This document shows, one piece after another, positions 43,354 through 51,860 of a stretch of 64,000 bases of DNA. The notes under the pieces are model-generated. The model was given only the letters and a program-made list of their open reading frames with translations. It searched no databases and had not been told where the DNA came from. Position numbers and translations under genes: made by a program. How positions within the stretch are numbered: the stretch's first letter is position 1; each line of letters starts with the position of its first letter. Origin of the DNA: Muribaculum sp. (GTDB taxonomy: Bacteria > Bacillota > Clostridia > Lachnospirales > Lachnospiraceae). The stretch is taken from positions 8,762-72,761 of the forward strand of contig JAMPHH010000014.1 of the NCBI GenBank assembly GCA_023663505.1. Direction: 5' to 3'.

Positions 43354-44069
43354 TCGCTTTTCTCCTTTTCTAGTTTTTTAATAGTTTCCAGAATCGCCAA
43401 TGCCGAATTGTGTCTCTCGGGGTCCTCTGCGCCTGCATTGCCCTCCGAGCCATCCTCTCCGCCATCTACGTCTCCCGTTGTATCTCCAAGCCCTCCCCAT
43501 AACTCGTGGAGGTGCATGATACCATGTTTCAATTCTTCAATCGCCTTGCATATCTCCTTCCCGTCCGTCTCGAGAACATGCTTTCCATCCTTGGCAGCCT
43601 TGACGTCCGTGACGCTTGCGTCATCGTTGGCGGGGATGCACACGCAGCTAATCTCATACAGTTCAAGCTCCCGCAATTCATTAGCTCTCATGCCGTCATC
43701 CAATTTCACTGCGCCCTCCTCTAACACGTCATAGGCAAAGCTGAACTTGCTCAGCCGACCATCCTTATACATCTGGCGGACGCGCTGCGCCTCGGGCGTG
43801 TCGTCGAATTTTGCGACAAAGTGCAAACCCTTTTCGTCCTCGTCCGCTTCCGCCATACCAATGAATGCGCTAATATCATGCAGCTTGTGTGCCCACAAGA
43901 GCGGAATACCCTTGCCTCCGTGCCATCTCTCTGCCAATGTGCGCTGAAACGCCCCCCGCTTGACCACATCACCATAAGAGTCCGCCTTGCGAATCCATGT
44001 GGAGGCATATCCCTCAATAGAGCCGCCATCATCATCCTTGTATTTCACATCAAATTCCTTAACCTGCAT
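43350..44069 (-). CDS. HK97-family prohead protease
   Basis: A 239-residue serine protease that matures the capsid. The core starts FDVKYKDDDGGSIEGYASTW. The catalytic His is in PLLWAHKLHD (about 62) and the Ser in RLSKFSFAYD (about 108). A C-terminal tail of about 80 residues (GDVDGGEDGSEGNAGAEDPE) is likely removed on self-processing. Placed between portal and capsid as usual. Confidence 0.93.
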   Translation of the reverse strand: MQVKEFDVKYKDDDGGSIEGYASTWIRKADSYGDVVKRGAFQRTLAERWHGGKGIPLLWAHKLHDISAFIGMAEADEDEKGLHFVAKFDDTPEAQRVRQMYKDGRLSKFSFAYDVLEEGAVKLDDGMRANELRELELYEISCVCIPANDDASVTDVKAAKDGKHVLETDGKEICKAIEELKHGIMHLHELWGGLGDTTGDVDGGEDGSEGNAGAEDPERHNSALAILETIKKLEKEKSE

Positions 44070-44087
44070 TTTCCCTCTCCTCTCCGT

Positions 44088-46049
44088 CTAAAACGATATA
44101 ATCACGTCCGTGCTGCAGTTACATCCACAGCTCTCGTCGGGGCTTAGGTTATCATCCCCCGGCCATCTGGCGCCATTTGAAAACACGCTGTCAATCCCCA
44201 CGCGTTGACCATTCATCGCCGCGTGTGTGCTGCGGGCGTTCGCTCCCGTCACCCACTCCTTTTGCAATATTTTGTGGAAGCCCTCGCTTCTCTGCGCTTG
44301 GTGTGCCGCCTCAACCGTAGCCCACCCCGCTATCTGCGTGGCAAGTGATATACCAAACACGACTGCGCTTGCATTGATACGCTTGTCAAATACCTTCTCC
44401 GGCGTGTTTGCAGGCTTCTCGTCCTCCGGCAAGTCTTCCGCCTCCTGCTCTGCCTCCTCCAGCTTCTGTCTCGTGCCTTTATTAATGGCATGTGCCCTGC
44501 CCTCAGCCAATGCCTGCAGATATGCCTGCGTGATCTCCGTGGAATACGGCGTTTCCAATACCTCAGCCGCTTTCATCCCATGCCTGTCCGCGATTTCTTG
44601 GACAATCGGAAGCATATCCTCCGCCAACTCCCTGTCCCATCGGGACTCGTTCCACCAGTTCTCCGCCCCGGCGTTTAATTTGGGCAGAACGGATTTTTTC
44701 TGCCGCTCGAAAAACTGCTTTAATACTTCAACCATGCGCTCGTCCTCGTCCTGAGTGGACTTTGACTTGATTCTCACGACTTCCGATTTGCTCCGCATTC
44801 TCGGCATTGCCTTGGGATCCGTATGGGTGTCCGTGGGACTCGCCTGTCCTCCCTCCACCACGTTCAACGGCACGATCAGCTCTTTTCCCTGATCATCAGG
44901 CAGCGGCGGGAGATTGTTGTATGCCCTCGCCTCGTCTCTGGTCATCCACGGGCCACCGACAGCCGTCTGTAAAATGCTTGCCCGTTCCTCGAACGAGCCT
45001 TTTAATTTCTCCTGCATGTCAAATTCCACATATGTGCCGCGTTCCGCCCCCACCATCGGCAGCAAGAACGCATTGATGCGCTGCTGTATCATTTGCAGGG
45101 TGGGACCCAGACACTCGGAATACAATGCCCGAGCATTATCCTTTGCACTGGCATATGTCTGTGTGCTGGTGTGCCAGATCAATGCAGGATTGACGCGGTA
45201 GATTGCCGCCACAGCCTCCCTTGACAACTGGACGCTCTCCGCCCACTGCTGCTCCTTGAAGGACGTCTGGAACGGCTTGATCTCCATACCGTCCTCCAAT
45301 AGAGGAATTCCGCCCGCTTTACTCCCGCCGGCTCCCCACTGCTCCCGAAAAGCATTAATGAAATTTTTCCGCTGCCCCTCGTCCCAAGGTCTAACGTCTT
45401 TAGGGCGGATAATCTGTGCGTTGAGTCTTCCCGAGCTGTGCCAGAGCTGTTTGCGGAAGTTGCCCGCCTCGATCTGCTCCTGCATTGTCTGCCGCAGCGC
45501 GGTCAGCGGGGACAGGTATCCTCCCGGATTGCCCGGGGAATACGTTTTGAACTGAATGAACTCGCTCTTTGGTATGTCAACGGCGTCTCCCCCCTGTCCG
45601 GTACAGACCCTAATCGTGTCTGCGGCATATACGGTCCTGCCCTCTGTCCCAATCACCCACGTGCTCGGGACAATATACATCTCATAGCCGGATTCGCTCT
45701 CGGTGCTCTGAATCACCCATACATACACGCATCCAAAAATGCCGTATTCGATATACAACGCACGGAAAAATTCAAACGCCGTCTGTACCACATTGGGCTG
45801 CCAGAGCAATTTTGCCGCAGTGCTGTCCCTGTCTCGAATCCGCTCCGTGTCGCCCTCACGCCGATAGACCTTTAATGGCAATTGTCCAACGGACTCCCCC
45901 AAGAAATTGACCACGGCTTGCAGGTTATCCTGTGTCTGATAGAGTCTTTGTGCGGAATAGTTGAGCACCTGCACCGAAGCATCCGGCGAAGGTGTCATGT
46001 AGTATATGACCGGACGCCTTGACGCCCACAGCATGTCTAAGATCCCCAT
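44088..46049 (-). CDS. Portal protein fused to a MuF-type minor head domain
   Basis: A 653-residue fusion. Residues 1 to about 420 are an HK97-type portal (NFLGESVGQLPLKVYRREGD; FEFFRALYIEYGIFGCVYVW; SREAVAAIYRVNPALIWHTS; MTRDEARAYNNLPPLPDDQG). Residues about 470-653 resemble the Mu F-like domain (KEWVTGANARSTHAAMNGQR, then GIDSVFSNGARWPGD), including the paired Cys end CGCNCS. In most phages these are two adjacent genes. AAGGAG precedes the ATG. Confidence 0.9.
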   Translation of the reverse strand: MGILDMLWASRRPVIYYMTPSPDASVQVLNYSAQRLYQTQDNLQAVVNFLGESVGQLPLKVYRREGDTERIRDRDSTAAKLLWQPNVVQTAFEFFRALYIEYGIFGCVYVWVIQSTESESGYEMYIVPSTWVIGTEGRTVYAADTIRVCTGQGGDAVDIPKSEFIQFKTYSPGNPGGYLSPLTALRQTMQEQIEAGNFRKQLWHSSGRLNAQIIRPKDVRPWDEGQRKNFINAFREQWGAGGSKAGGIPLLEDGMEIKPFQTSFKEQQWAESVQLSREAVAAIYRVNPALIWHTSTQTYASAKDNARALYSECLGPTLQMIQQRINAFLLPMVGAERGTYVEFDMQEKLKGSFEERASILQTAVGGPWMTRDEARAYNNLPPLPDDQGKELIVPLNVVEGGQASPTDTHTDPKAMPRMRSKSEVVRIKSKSTQDEDERMVEVLKQFFERQKKSVLPKLNAGAENWWNESRWDRELAEDMLPIVQEIADRHGMKAAEVLETPYSTEITQAYLQALAEGRAHAINKGTRQKLEEAEQEAEDLPEDEKPANTPEKVFDKRINASAVVFGISLATQIAGWATVEAAHQAQRSEGFHKILQKEWVTGANARSTHAAMNGQRVGIDSVFSNGARWPGDDNLSPDESCGCNCSTDVIISF

Positions 46050-46067
46050 TAGCTACACTCCTTTTGC

Positions 46068-47612
46068 TCACAAAAAAATCAGCTCTGCATTATTTGCGTA
46101 AGCTGATTCGTATACTTTTTCATTTCGCTGTATTCTGGTAGCGGCGGCGAATGCCATCGCCACACACATAAGCGGCGCTATATCGTCGGGGCTTTTCCCC
46201 CTGTCAGGCAGCTCCAGCCCGTTTCCCATCGCCCGCAGCTGACAGGTTTTTGCGGGAAGCTCCAACACGGGCTGCTCCAAATGGTATACCCTTGCTCCGG
46301 CGATTCGTTCTTCATCCGGCGCAAGCGGCGCGGAAGCCGCGACTGCATCATAGAACCGCCCCCACCCTGCCGTCAGGTCAGGCCCCTCGATGGCACAACG
46401 CTCAATCCCGTCAATGGTGCATATCTGCTCCGCCAAACCACAGACGGTTGCGCCACGTCCTTGGAAAGCCAGATTCATTTTGCCGCGCATCGCCCTTGAC
46501 CTGAACCAATCGACCGCCCACTCTGAACCGGCGCGCCTTGCCACAACCTCAATGTGCCAGTTGCCGTCCTCCCTCTGACCACATACCCCAATAGACACAT
46601 ACCTTCGGTCTCCTGACATGTCGATCCCGTAGAACAGTTCTGACTCCGGAGCGATCTGTGAGGAATTATCCAAGCCTGCTGCCCATGCCCCCTTCGGAAA
46701 TGGCTGCGGTAATATGGTCTCGACTTGCTGGCACATGCACTCCGAGCGGAATTTGCTCTCAGGAAATGTCTGCCTGTTTGACATTAATGCCCTCTCCGTC
46801 AGGAACCCGTAATTCAACGCCGGATTTGCCTGTGCCAATGCCTTCATGTCTCCCGTGTCCGCCTCCTCGGGCGCCGACCACTCGAACAACCCAAGGGAAT
46901 CAGCGTCCACATCCCCGCCCAAGTCCATTGCTTCCGTCCCCTCGATCATAGCAATCGCCTTTGAACGGACTTGCCGCAGGACAACACTGTCCGGATCTCC
47001 CGCATTGGAGAATCCCACGGTCATACCATTTGGTTTGGCGTTGGTGGAGGCGACTGCTGCCGACCACGTCTCCCAGTCGCGTTGTTCCCTGACCTCGTCC
47101 AACATCACGAGGTCATTGGAATCCCCACGCCCTGCCCGCCTTGTAGGTGCTCCAACCTTGTATGCCCTGCCACCGACAAGCACCAACCTTTTCGAGCCAT
47201 TGGTACGGCTGACCCTCTCCACGTCAGAGTTAAGCTCAGGAATGCTTTCCTGATCAATAACCACCGCTTCCCAAACCTCCTCCGCCTTATCCAGTGACAG
47301 CGACGTGCCAAACACACTGGGTACCTGCAAGACATTCAGGAAGAATGACGCAAGCACCTTGGACAGTACGGTCTTGCCATTCTGACGGCTGACCATGATC
47401 AACACCGTGCGATATCGGAAATGCCACGTACCGCTCAAGCTTCCGGTAATCTCCAACACATGAATCAACGCCCATTCCTGCCATGGGTACAACCGTTGAC
47501 CCAACACGTTGTTTGCGTAATCAATTGCCGCAAAGCCCAATGTGGTGTATCTTGTCAGCTTGCGGAGCGGTGGCGTGTAAATTCTTGGTGTTGTTGAACC
47601 CTTTACTTGCAT
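46068..47612 (-). CDS. Terminase large subunit
   Basis: A 514-residue DNA packaging motor. The ATPase domain has a Walker A-like VSRQNGKTVLSKVLAS at about 85 and Walker B with catalytic Asp-Glu in SNDLVMLDEVREQRDW. The nuclease domain has FYGIDMSGDRRYVSIGV, an Asp-bearing RNase H-type strand. The start at 47610-47612 overlaps the small subunit by 10 bases; an earlier frame start at 47645 is less likely. HK97/phi31-type packaging group by appearance. Confidence 0.93.
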   Translation of the reverse strand: MQVKGSTTPRIYTPPLRKLTRYTTLGFAAIDYANNVLGQRLYPWQEWALIHVLEITGSLSGTWHFRYRTVLIMVSRQNGKTVLSKVLASFFLNVLQVPSVFGTSLSLDKAEEVWEAVVIDQESIPELNSDVERVSRTNGSKRLVLVGGRAYKVGAPTRRAGRGDSNDLVMLDEVREQRDWETWSAAVASTNAKPNGMTVGFSNAGDPDSVVLRQVRSKAIAMIEGTEAMDLGGDVDADSLGLFEWSAPEEADTGDMKALAQANPALNYGFLTERALMSNRQTFPESKFRSECMCQQVETILPQPFPKGAWAAGLDNSSQIAPESELFYGIDMSGDRRYVSIGVCGQREDGNWHIEVVARRAGSEWAVDWFRSRAMRGKMNLAFQGRGATVCGLAEQICTIDGIERCAIEGPDLTAGWGRFYDAVAASAPLAPDEERIAGARVYHLEQPVLELPAKTCQLRAMGNGLELPDRGKSPDDIAPLMCVAMAFAAATRIQRNEKVYESAYANNAELIFL

Positions 47613-47947
47613 ATCTTCAATGCGCTCCTTATGTCGCTGAGGCATGACGTCTCGGTTGTCGCGGTGTTTCCTTTCAGAATCTCATTCAACTCCTGCAGCG
47701 AGGAGGAATAGCATTTGACCAGTGTGCGGAATTCAACCAAAAGCGGATTGACCTTTTCCTCGGTCGCTCCGTTTGTCTTCGTGATCTCCTGTACCGCCTC
47801 CGCCGCGTCATATTCCGGAATCAATTTGTCAATTTTGGCTTTCATACTCAGTACGGCGTTCGCCAAGGTAATCGCTTGGCTCTTTAACGGCTCGCTCAAC
47901 CCTTGGCACATCTGCTCCGCCGCCTTCAACTGCTTTCTCTTTCCCAT
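47603..47947 (-). CDS. Terminase small subunit (P27-like)
   Basis: A 114-residue, highly helical protein. The end NPLLVEFRTLVKCYSSSLQE resembles the C-terminal helices of P27-type small terminases, and it sits directly before the large subunit. AGGAGG five bases upstream supports the ATG at 47945-47947. It would recognise the packaging site on phage DNA. Confidence 0.75.
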   Translation of the reverse strand: MGKRKQLKAAEQMCQGLSEPLKSQAITLANAVLSMKAKIDKLIPEYDAAEAVQEITKTNGATEEKVNPLLVEFRTLVKCYSSSLQELNEILKGNTATTETSCLSDIRSALKICK

Positions 47948-48091
47948 CCGCCCCTCCTCGTCCGTCAAGTGATCGACATTGCCAAAAAAATTTAAATTTG
48001 GTCTCGGGGGGAGAGATTACTGCAGGCTGGCCTATCGGTTCGCCCCCGTGTCCTCCAAGATTTACAGGCCCCTCCCCCAGCCCCTTTCTTG

Positions 48092-48107
48092 GTTGCACCG
48101 GTGCAAC
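48092..48107. repeat. Palindrome GTTGCACCGGTGCAAC, copy 1
   Basis: A perfect 16-bp palindrome directly abutting the HNH gene stop (48108) in the gap before the terminase small subunit. Identical at 52626-52641 and with one change at 56930-56945. Confidence 0.85.
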
Positions 48108-48392
48108 TCACCAGATACGGGAACGCATTCCAAGCTCGTTCTCACCATTCGTTCCGTCGCCACGCGAACGGTTACAACGCAAGTGAGACGCCTGAACATT
48201 GTTCAGGTCAAGCTCAAGATCCGGACGCTTTGCGACAGGAATCACATGGTCAGGCTCCCATGCGTCCGGCGCACTGGACGGGCGCAGGAAGTAATTAATC
48301 GGCTGCTCACAGATATGACACATAGCATTATTCTTCTTGTCTCTTTCCCATGCAAGTCTTCGTATCTTTTCCCATTTTCCCGATCGTCCCAC
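48108..48392 (-). CDS. HNH endonuclease
   Basis: A 94-residue HNH nuclease with a zinc site (CHICEQP and the later Cys in HLRCNRSRG), the catalytic DHVIPV and the metal-binding ASHLRCN. HNH proteins beside the terminase are needed for cleavage of DNA at packaging in HK97-like phages. Translation appears to start at GTG (48390-48392) with GGAGG seven bases before it. It is the first gene after a terminator, so it begins the late region. Confidence 0.93.
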   Translation of the reverse strand: MGRSGKWEKIRRLAWERDKKNNAMCHICEQPINYFLRPSSAPDAWEPDHVIPVAKRPDLELDLNNVQASHLRCNRSRGDGTNGENELGMRSRIW

Positions 48393-48410
48393 GAATATTC
48401 CTCCCCATGA

Positions 48411-48446
48411 AAAAAGAGGGATTCGGATTGCTCCCTCCCTCTTTTT
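48411..48446. terminator. Terminator between regulatory and late genes
   Basis: AAAAAGAGGGA and TCCCTCTTTTT pair perfectly around a 14-base loop, and both strands end in T runs. It lies only 19 bases before the HNH start, so late transcription must begin inside it or read through it. Confidence 0.8.
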
Positions 48447-48525
48447 GTGATGATACCACTATACCACGGAATGTTGTCCTAGATTTCCCCCTCTTTTATT
48501 TTTTCTGTCTCTGCGATAAATTCAT

Positions 48526-48705
48526 TCATGAACTGCGAGATCGCCCCTCTAAATTCCATATTCTTTCTAATAATTTAGGGATATAATCGGGCGGTTTCCT
48601 CTGCCCTATCTCCCAACACTGAATTGTCCTTATTGGGATTCCGAAATATTCTGCAAATTGCTTTTGAGATATACCCATTTCAGCCCTTAATTCCTTAACT
48701 GTCAT
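48526..48705 (-). CDS. Small XRE-family HTH regulator
   Basis: A 59-residue protein that is little more than an HTH: MTVKELRAEMGISQKQFAEY, then GIPIRTIQCWEIGQRKPP and YIPKLLERIWNLEG. The ATG is four bases after GAGGTG and directly follows the stop of the acidic gene upstream. Such mini-regulators accompany small partner genes in Lachnospiraceae, often as antitoxins. It is the likely ligand of the palindrome in the shared promoter. Confidence 0.85.
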   Translation of the reverse strand: MTVKELRAEMGISQKQFAEYFGIPIRTIQCWEIGQRKPPDYIPKLLERIWNLEGRSRSS

Positions 48706-48706
48706 T

Positions 48707-48904
48707 TTACACCTCAATCCCAAACTCATTGTCTAAAAGCTCGGAGAAATCGGGGTCTAACTCCAAATATCTTTTCAAAAATTCCTCCGGTTCGCAAGGA
48801 GCAAGTTCAAAATGTACCGTTTCCCTTTTGTCATCGTCCATGTATGTGGCGATTGTGTCCATAAGTTCCTGTCCAAGTGTAAATTCCTCTCCGTATCTTT
48901 TCAT
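48707..48904 (-). CDS. Small acidic partner protein of the XRE regulator
   Basis: A 65-residue acidic protein (FTLGQELMDTIATYMDDDKR; LKRYLELDPDFSELLDNE) with no membrane segment. The ATG at 48902-48904 is eight bases after AGGAGG. No family recognised. Its tight coupling to an HTH gene and an operator-overlapped promoter is the layout of a toxin-antitoxin or small switch, but no toxin fold is visible. Confidence 0.75.
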   Translation of the reverse strand: MKRYGEEFTLGQELMDTIATYMDDDKRETVHFELAPCEPEEFLKRYLELDPDFSELLDNEFGIEV

Positions 48905-48938
48905 TTCCATTTCCTCCTGTGATTTAATTTATGTATTT

Positions 48939-48967
48939 ATTATAACGCAATGCGTTATATACGTCAA
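48939..48967 (-). promoter_or_regulatory. Promoter with embedded operator for the XRE pair
   Basis: Minus strand TTGACG (48962-48967), 17-base spacer, TATAAT (48939-48944). A perfect inverted repeat, TATAACGCA-A-TGCGTTATA at 48941-48959, fills the spacer and overlaps the -10, so its ligand would block RNA polymerase. Autoregulation by the XRE protein is the simplest reading. Confidence 0.8.
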
Positions 48968-49050
48968 GAGGAAATTTGGGGATTATAAAAAATTATCCCT
49001 TAACCCACTTTTTGCCTTGACTGTGCTTGACAAACCCATCGAGCAGGACA

Positions 49051-49074
49051 AAGGGGCTGAATAAACAGCCCCTT
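49051..49074. terminator. Hairpin after the RinA-like gene
   Basis: AAGGGGCTG and CAGCCCCTT form a 9-bp stem with a 6-base loop. The uridine tract is poor on both strands, so termination may be partial. Confidence 0.5.
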
Positions 49075-49088
49075 CTGTTATTTTCTTT

Positions 49089-49502
49089 TCAAGCTTTTTT
49101 TGACAGAAGCCAGTAAAACTTCCGCCGCCTGTTATAATACATATTCTTCCCGCATGGCATACCCATCACGTTTCTCAGGTAGTTGTACGTCACCCCCTCA
49201 TTTGTCACGGCCTGCAGAATGTATCTATACAACCCTTTGTCCGTCTCCCGTGCCGTCTCCTCAATCAGCTCACATTTTTGAGCAAGCTCCGCCCTGCGTA
49301 TGGAAAGATTTGCTGTCGGGTCGCTGACGGCGTTAGTCCTGGCAGCCATTGCCGCCGATGGCTCAATGCTCTTTACCGTGTCACATCTATTAGCAAGTTC
49401 TTCCTTCCATTCATTGTATTGCAGACAAAAATGGTATAGCTCATAGAAACGGTGTTTGGATATCTGGTACTTATTTTTATTGATTGGTCTGATATTCGGC
49501 AT
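49089..49502 (-). CDS. Putative late transcription regulator (RinA/ArpU-like)
   Basis: A 137-residue protein with an N-terminal basic helix region (MPNIRPINKNKYQISKHRFY) and a C-terminal sigma-region-4-like HTH (LQAVTNEGVTYNYLRNVMGM, then YYNRRRKFYWLLSKK). Length, fold and place at the end of the early genes, just before HNH and terminase, fit the RinA/ArpU group that switches on late genes. It would then act on a late promoter or on the terminator at 48411. Confidence 0.65.
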   Translation of the reverse strand: MPNIRPINKNKYQISKHRFYELYHFCLQYNEWKEELANRCDTVKSIEPSAAMAARTNAVSDPTANLSIRRAELAQKCELIEETARETDKGLYRYILQAVTNEGVTYNYLRNVMGMPCGKNMYYNRRRKFYWLLSKKA

Positions 49503-49563
49503 GTTGCATCCCTCCGCTTTGGGTTGTTATTGGTTACGCCTGCTGCCAAGCGCGGTTGAAGAA

Positions 49564-50709
49564 TCAGCCCTCCCGCCTCTTGTCCATCTCGTCCAGTATC
49601 TCCCTGATCTCTCCGGCCAAATCCTGCTGCCCCGCGCCCTCACATACTCTGCTTGCCGCAAGCATCACTGACGTGACGCGTTTCTTTTTCTTTTCGTATT
49701 TTGCGATTGCCGCAGCGTGCCTGTCATACAACCACCGTACTTTCGGCCAGCTCCCGTGGGAAGACAGGTAAACCCTTTTAAAAACATTTATCAGCCGCTC
49801 TCTGAAAATCTCATCAATATCTGTCTTCTCGCACAAGTCCTGCAGCGCGAGATCAGTGAGGACGCTTTCTTTTCCCTCATGGTCATACATGTCTGACTCG
49901 ACTATCTCCCCGAAAGCCATGTTCAACCTCTGGAGCATTCTCTCCGCGTCCGACACGCTCCCATATGAACTAAGGGCAGCCTCTTCTACTATCCCCTCAA
50001 ATTTCATGCGGTTCTCTGTCGCCGTCCTTCGGTCAATACAGTCCAGTGCCCCGTTGATGACGCGGTGTTGGGGATCCTTGGGCTTCTGGCAGTAGAACAG
50101 ACATTTTTCCGGATTGGCTGACCGTTCCTCAAATGCCGGCCATATGAAGCCCGTTTCCGCCTTGCCCACGATATTCTGCAGCTGCTTGGCACAGATCCCG
50201 CCTTCACAGTCATACCTTAACCCCGGCTTGTCCCAGTTCACGGGACATATCACACAGAGCAGGAAGTCATACACCTCCTCTGACTCGTCAATCTCATTCC
50301 CGTCCGAGGTCTTGGCGATCACGTCATATGTACCATGATACAATAGGATCAGGAACCCGTTTTCAATTTCATAACTCTCTATTATTCGGTCATACAGGTC
50401 GGTCAACGCCTCGTCGTCCTGTAAATCGGACTCGACAAGCTTCCCGATCAGCTTCGGCACCTCGGAAGCCTCCTTAAAATCCAACTCCATACATTTGTCA
50501 TCAAGTCCCTTCACACATGGAATCTCCTGAGCTATCTTCAGGTATTTGTACCGTTTGCTATCCTCCACTGCATGGAACGGTTCGCGGAATTGAAATTCCA
50601 CGTCTTTCTCGCTGCCGATATAGGCGCCCGCCATGCCCCTGATGATGTCTTGATAGCGGTTATTGTCAAGAATGTGCTTTATTTCAGATATGTCTTGTAT
50701 AGTGACCAT
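49564..50709 (-). CDS. DUF4317-like protein, phage-encoded
   Basis: A 381-residue soluble protein. The middle, YDFLLCVICPVNWDKPGLRY, then TGFIWPAFEERSANPEKCLF and VINGALDCIDRRTATENRMK, matches the pattern of DUF4317, a family otherwise known mainly from Clostridia chromosomes. The end has a coiled, Lys-rich segment (AAAIAKYEKKKKRVTSVML). Function unknown. It lies between MazG-like and RinA-like genes. Confidence 0.65.
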   Translation of the reverse strand: MVTIQDISEIKHILDNNRYQDIIRGMAGAYIGSEKDVEFQFREPFHAVEDSKRYKYLKIAQEIPCVKGLDDKCMELDFKEASEVPKLIGKLVESDLQDDEALTDLYDRIIESYEIENGFLILLYHGTYDVIAKTSDGNEIDESEEVYDFLLCVICPVNWDKPGLRYDCEGGICAKQLQNIVGKAETGFIWPAFEERSANPEKCLFYCQKPKDPQHRVINGALDCIDRRTATENRMKFEGIVEEAALSSYGSVSDAERMLQRLNMAFGEIVESDMYDHEGKESVLTDLALQDLCEKTDIDEIFRERLINVFKRVYLSSHGSWPKVRWLYDRHAAAIAKYEKKKKRVTSVMLAASRVCEGAGQQDLAGEIREILDEMDKRREG

Positions 50710-50729
50710 GTTTTACTCCTTCCCGCAGC

Positions 50730-51041
50730 CTATATCCGCCCGTTTCTTTTATCAAGACGTTTCTGCTGCCGCTCTACTTTGAAATTCGTCCGACATTCAA
50801 CCTCATCTTCAGCCTGAAACAGAATCTCCATCTGCCGACACATGATGCGGACATCCGCTATCTCGTCTATGATGTTGTCTCTCGCTGCCGTCAGCTCTGC
50901 TTCCTTAGCCCTCCGCCATTTCAAGAGAGCCTTAGTCAGTTCAGACATTTCTTCAATCATCATATCAATCTGTGGCTGGGCACCATATTCGCTGATGCAC
51001 CGCCGAAACACTGTATCCATATACTCGTTGTTTTTATTCAT
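50730..51041 (-). CDS. MazG-like nucleotide pyrophosphohydrolase
   Basis: A 103-residue all-helical protein with MMIEEMSELTKALLKWRRAK and DNIIDEIADVRIMCRQMEIL, the EExxE...ExxD metal-binding pattern of MazG-like enzymes. These hydrolyse NTPs or related nucleotides, and phages use them to adjust nucleotide pools or host alarmones. The start overlaps the next upstream gene by 8 bases. Confidence 0.85.
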   Translation of the reverse strand: MNKNNEYMDTVFRRCISEYGAQPQIDMMIEEMSELTKALLKWRRAKEAELTAARDNIIDEIADVRIMCRQMEILFQAEDEVECRTNFKVERQQKRLDKRNGRI

Positions 51042-51777
51042 TGATTAGCCCCCTTTTCCTGCACTTGCAGATAGCTGTGGCGACGTCCTTCCTTGTCATG
51101 CCCATCTCGTCCGCAATCTCCTTATTGCCCCATCCGGCGTTGCGTAATGCCGCGATCTTTCCGTAGTCTATCGGGTTCCGCTTCCGCGGCTTCTCTATTT
51201 CGTCTTCATACGGTTCTAGGCTACTTGGGGTCAATTGCATCCAATCTGGGTATTCTTTCTTTATCGCCTCGGGCGGCTCCGTTGTTTCCGCAGGCTTATC
51301 TGTTATTATCTCGGGAGATTTTGGTATTTCTTCGGGTGATTCTGTTATTTTCTCGTGTGCTTTTGTTGTTTTCTTGGATGCTTTTGTTGTTTTCTCGGGC
51401 GTTTCTGTTATCGTGTCGGGCGATTCCGTTACATTCACAGGTAGATTTGTTACTGTCCCGGGTGATTTTATCACCTCCCCCAGCCTTTTCGCTTCGGCGG
51501 TTGCCGCCAGTGTCTCGCGCATCATACGCCGAAGATGCTCCGTGCCAGTACGAGGCGCTACCTTTACGGTTGTTACGGCTGCTGCTGGCGGTGCGTACAT
51601 GAAGCGCGCGACTGCCTCGGCACATTCCCTGCAGAAGTGCTCGTCCGCGCTTTTCCCTGCCAGCCATTCGGGGGCGCCTTCAAAATCATTATTTTTAAAG
51701 ATTGTTACCTCCACCTTCCCGAACTCTTTTCCATTCGTTATGTCCGCGCCACATCTGTTACAAATAAACTTTACCAT
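51034..51777 (-). CDS. Zinc-ribbon/HTH protein with octapeptide repeat linker
   Basis: A 247-residue protein of three parts. Residues 1-60 form a treble-clef-like zinc site (CNRC at 6-9, CREC at 49-52). Residues 104-175 are about nine imperfect 8-residue units rich in T, E, P and K (e.g. TETPEKTT, TESPEEIP). Residues 205-245 are an HTH (KIAALRNAGWGNKEIADEMG, then TRKDVATAICK). AAAGGAGG supports the ATG at 51775-51777. Likely a DNA-binding regulator; I know no named family for the whole chain. Confidence 0.7.
   Translation of the reverse strand: MVKFICNRCGADITNGKEFGKVEVTIFKNNDFEGAPEWLAGKSADEHFCRECAEAVARFMYAPPAAAVTTVKVAPRTGTEHLRRMMRETLAATAEAKRLGEVIKSPGTVTNLPVNVTESPDTITETPEKTTKASKKTTKAHEKITESPEEIPKSPEIITDKPAETTEPPEAIKKEYPDWMQLTPSSLEPYEDEIEKPRKRNPIDYGKIAALRNAGWGNKEIADEMGMTRKDVATAICKCRKRGLINE
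51253..51468. repeat. 24-bp coding repeat array
   Basis: About nine degenerate copies of a 24-base unit encode the octapeptide linker of the 51034-51777 protein. Frame is preserved throughout, so copy number can change without truncation. Confidence 0.7.
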
Positions 51778-51860
51778 CTGCTCCTCCTTTCCGGGAGCCG
51801 CCCTTTCCACGGCTCCCCAGACGTTTCTTTAATGTGATATGCTAATTTGACCGAAAGGCG

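Noticed and set aside
48526..48904. HipAB or RelBE toxin-antitoxin system
   Set aside because: The HTH partner is plausible, but the acidic 65-residue protein has none of the motifs of those toxins.
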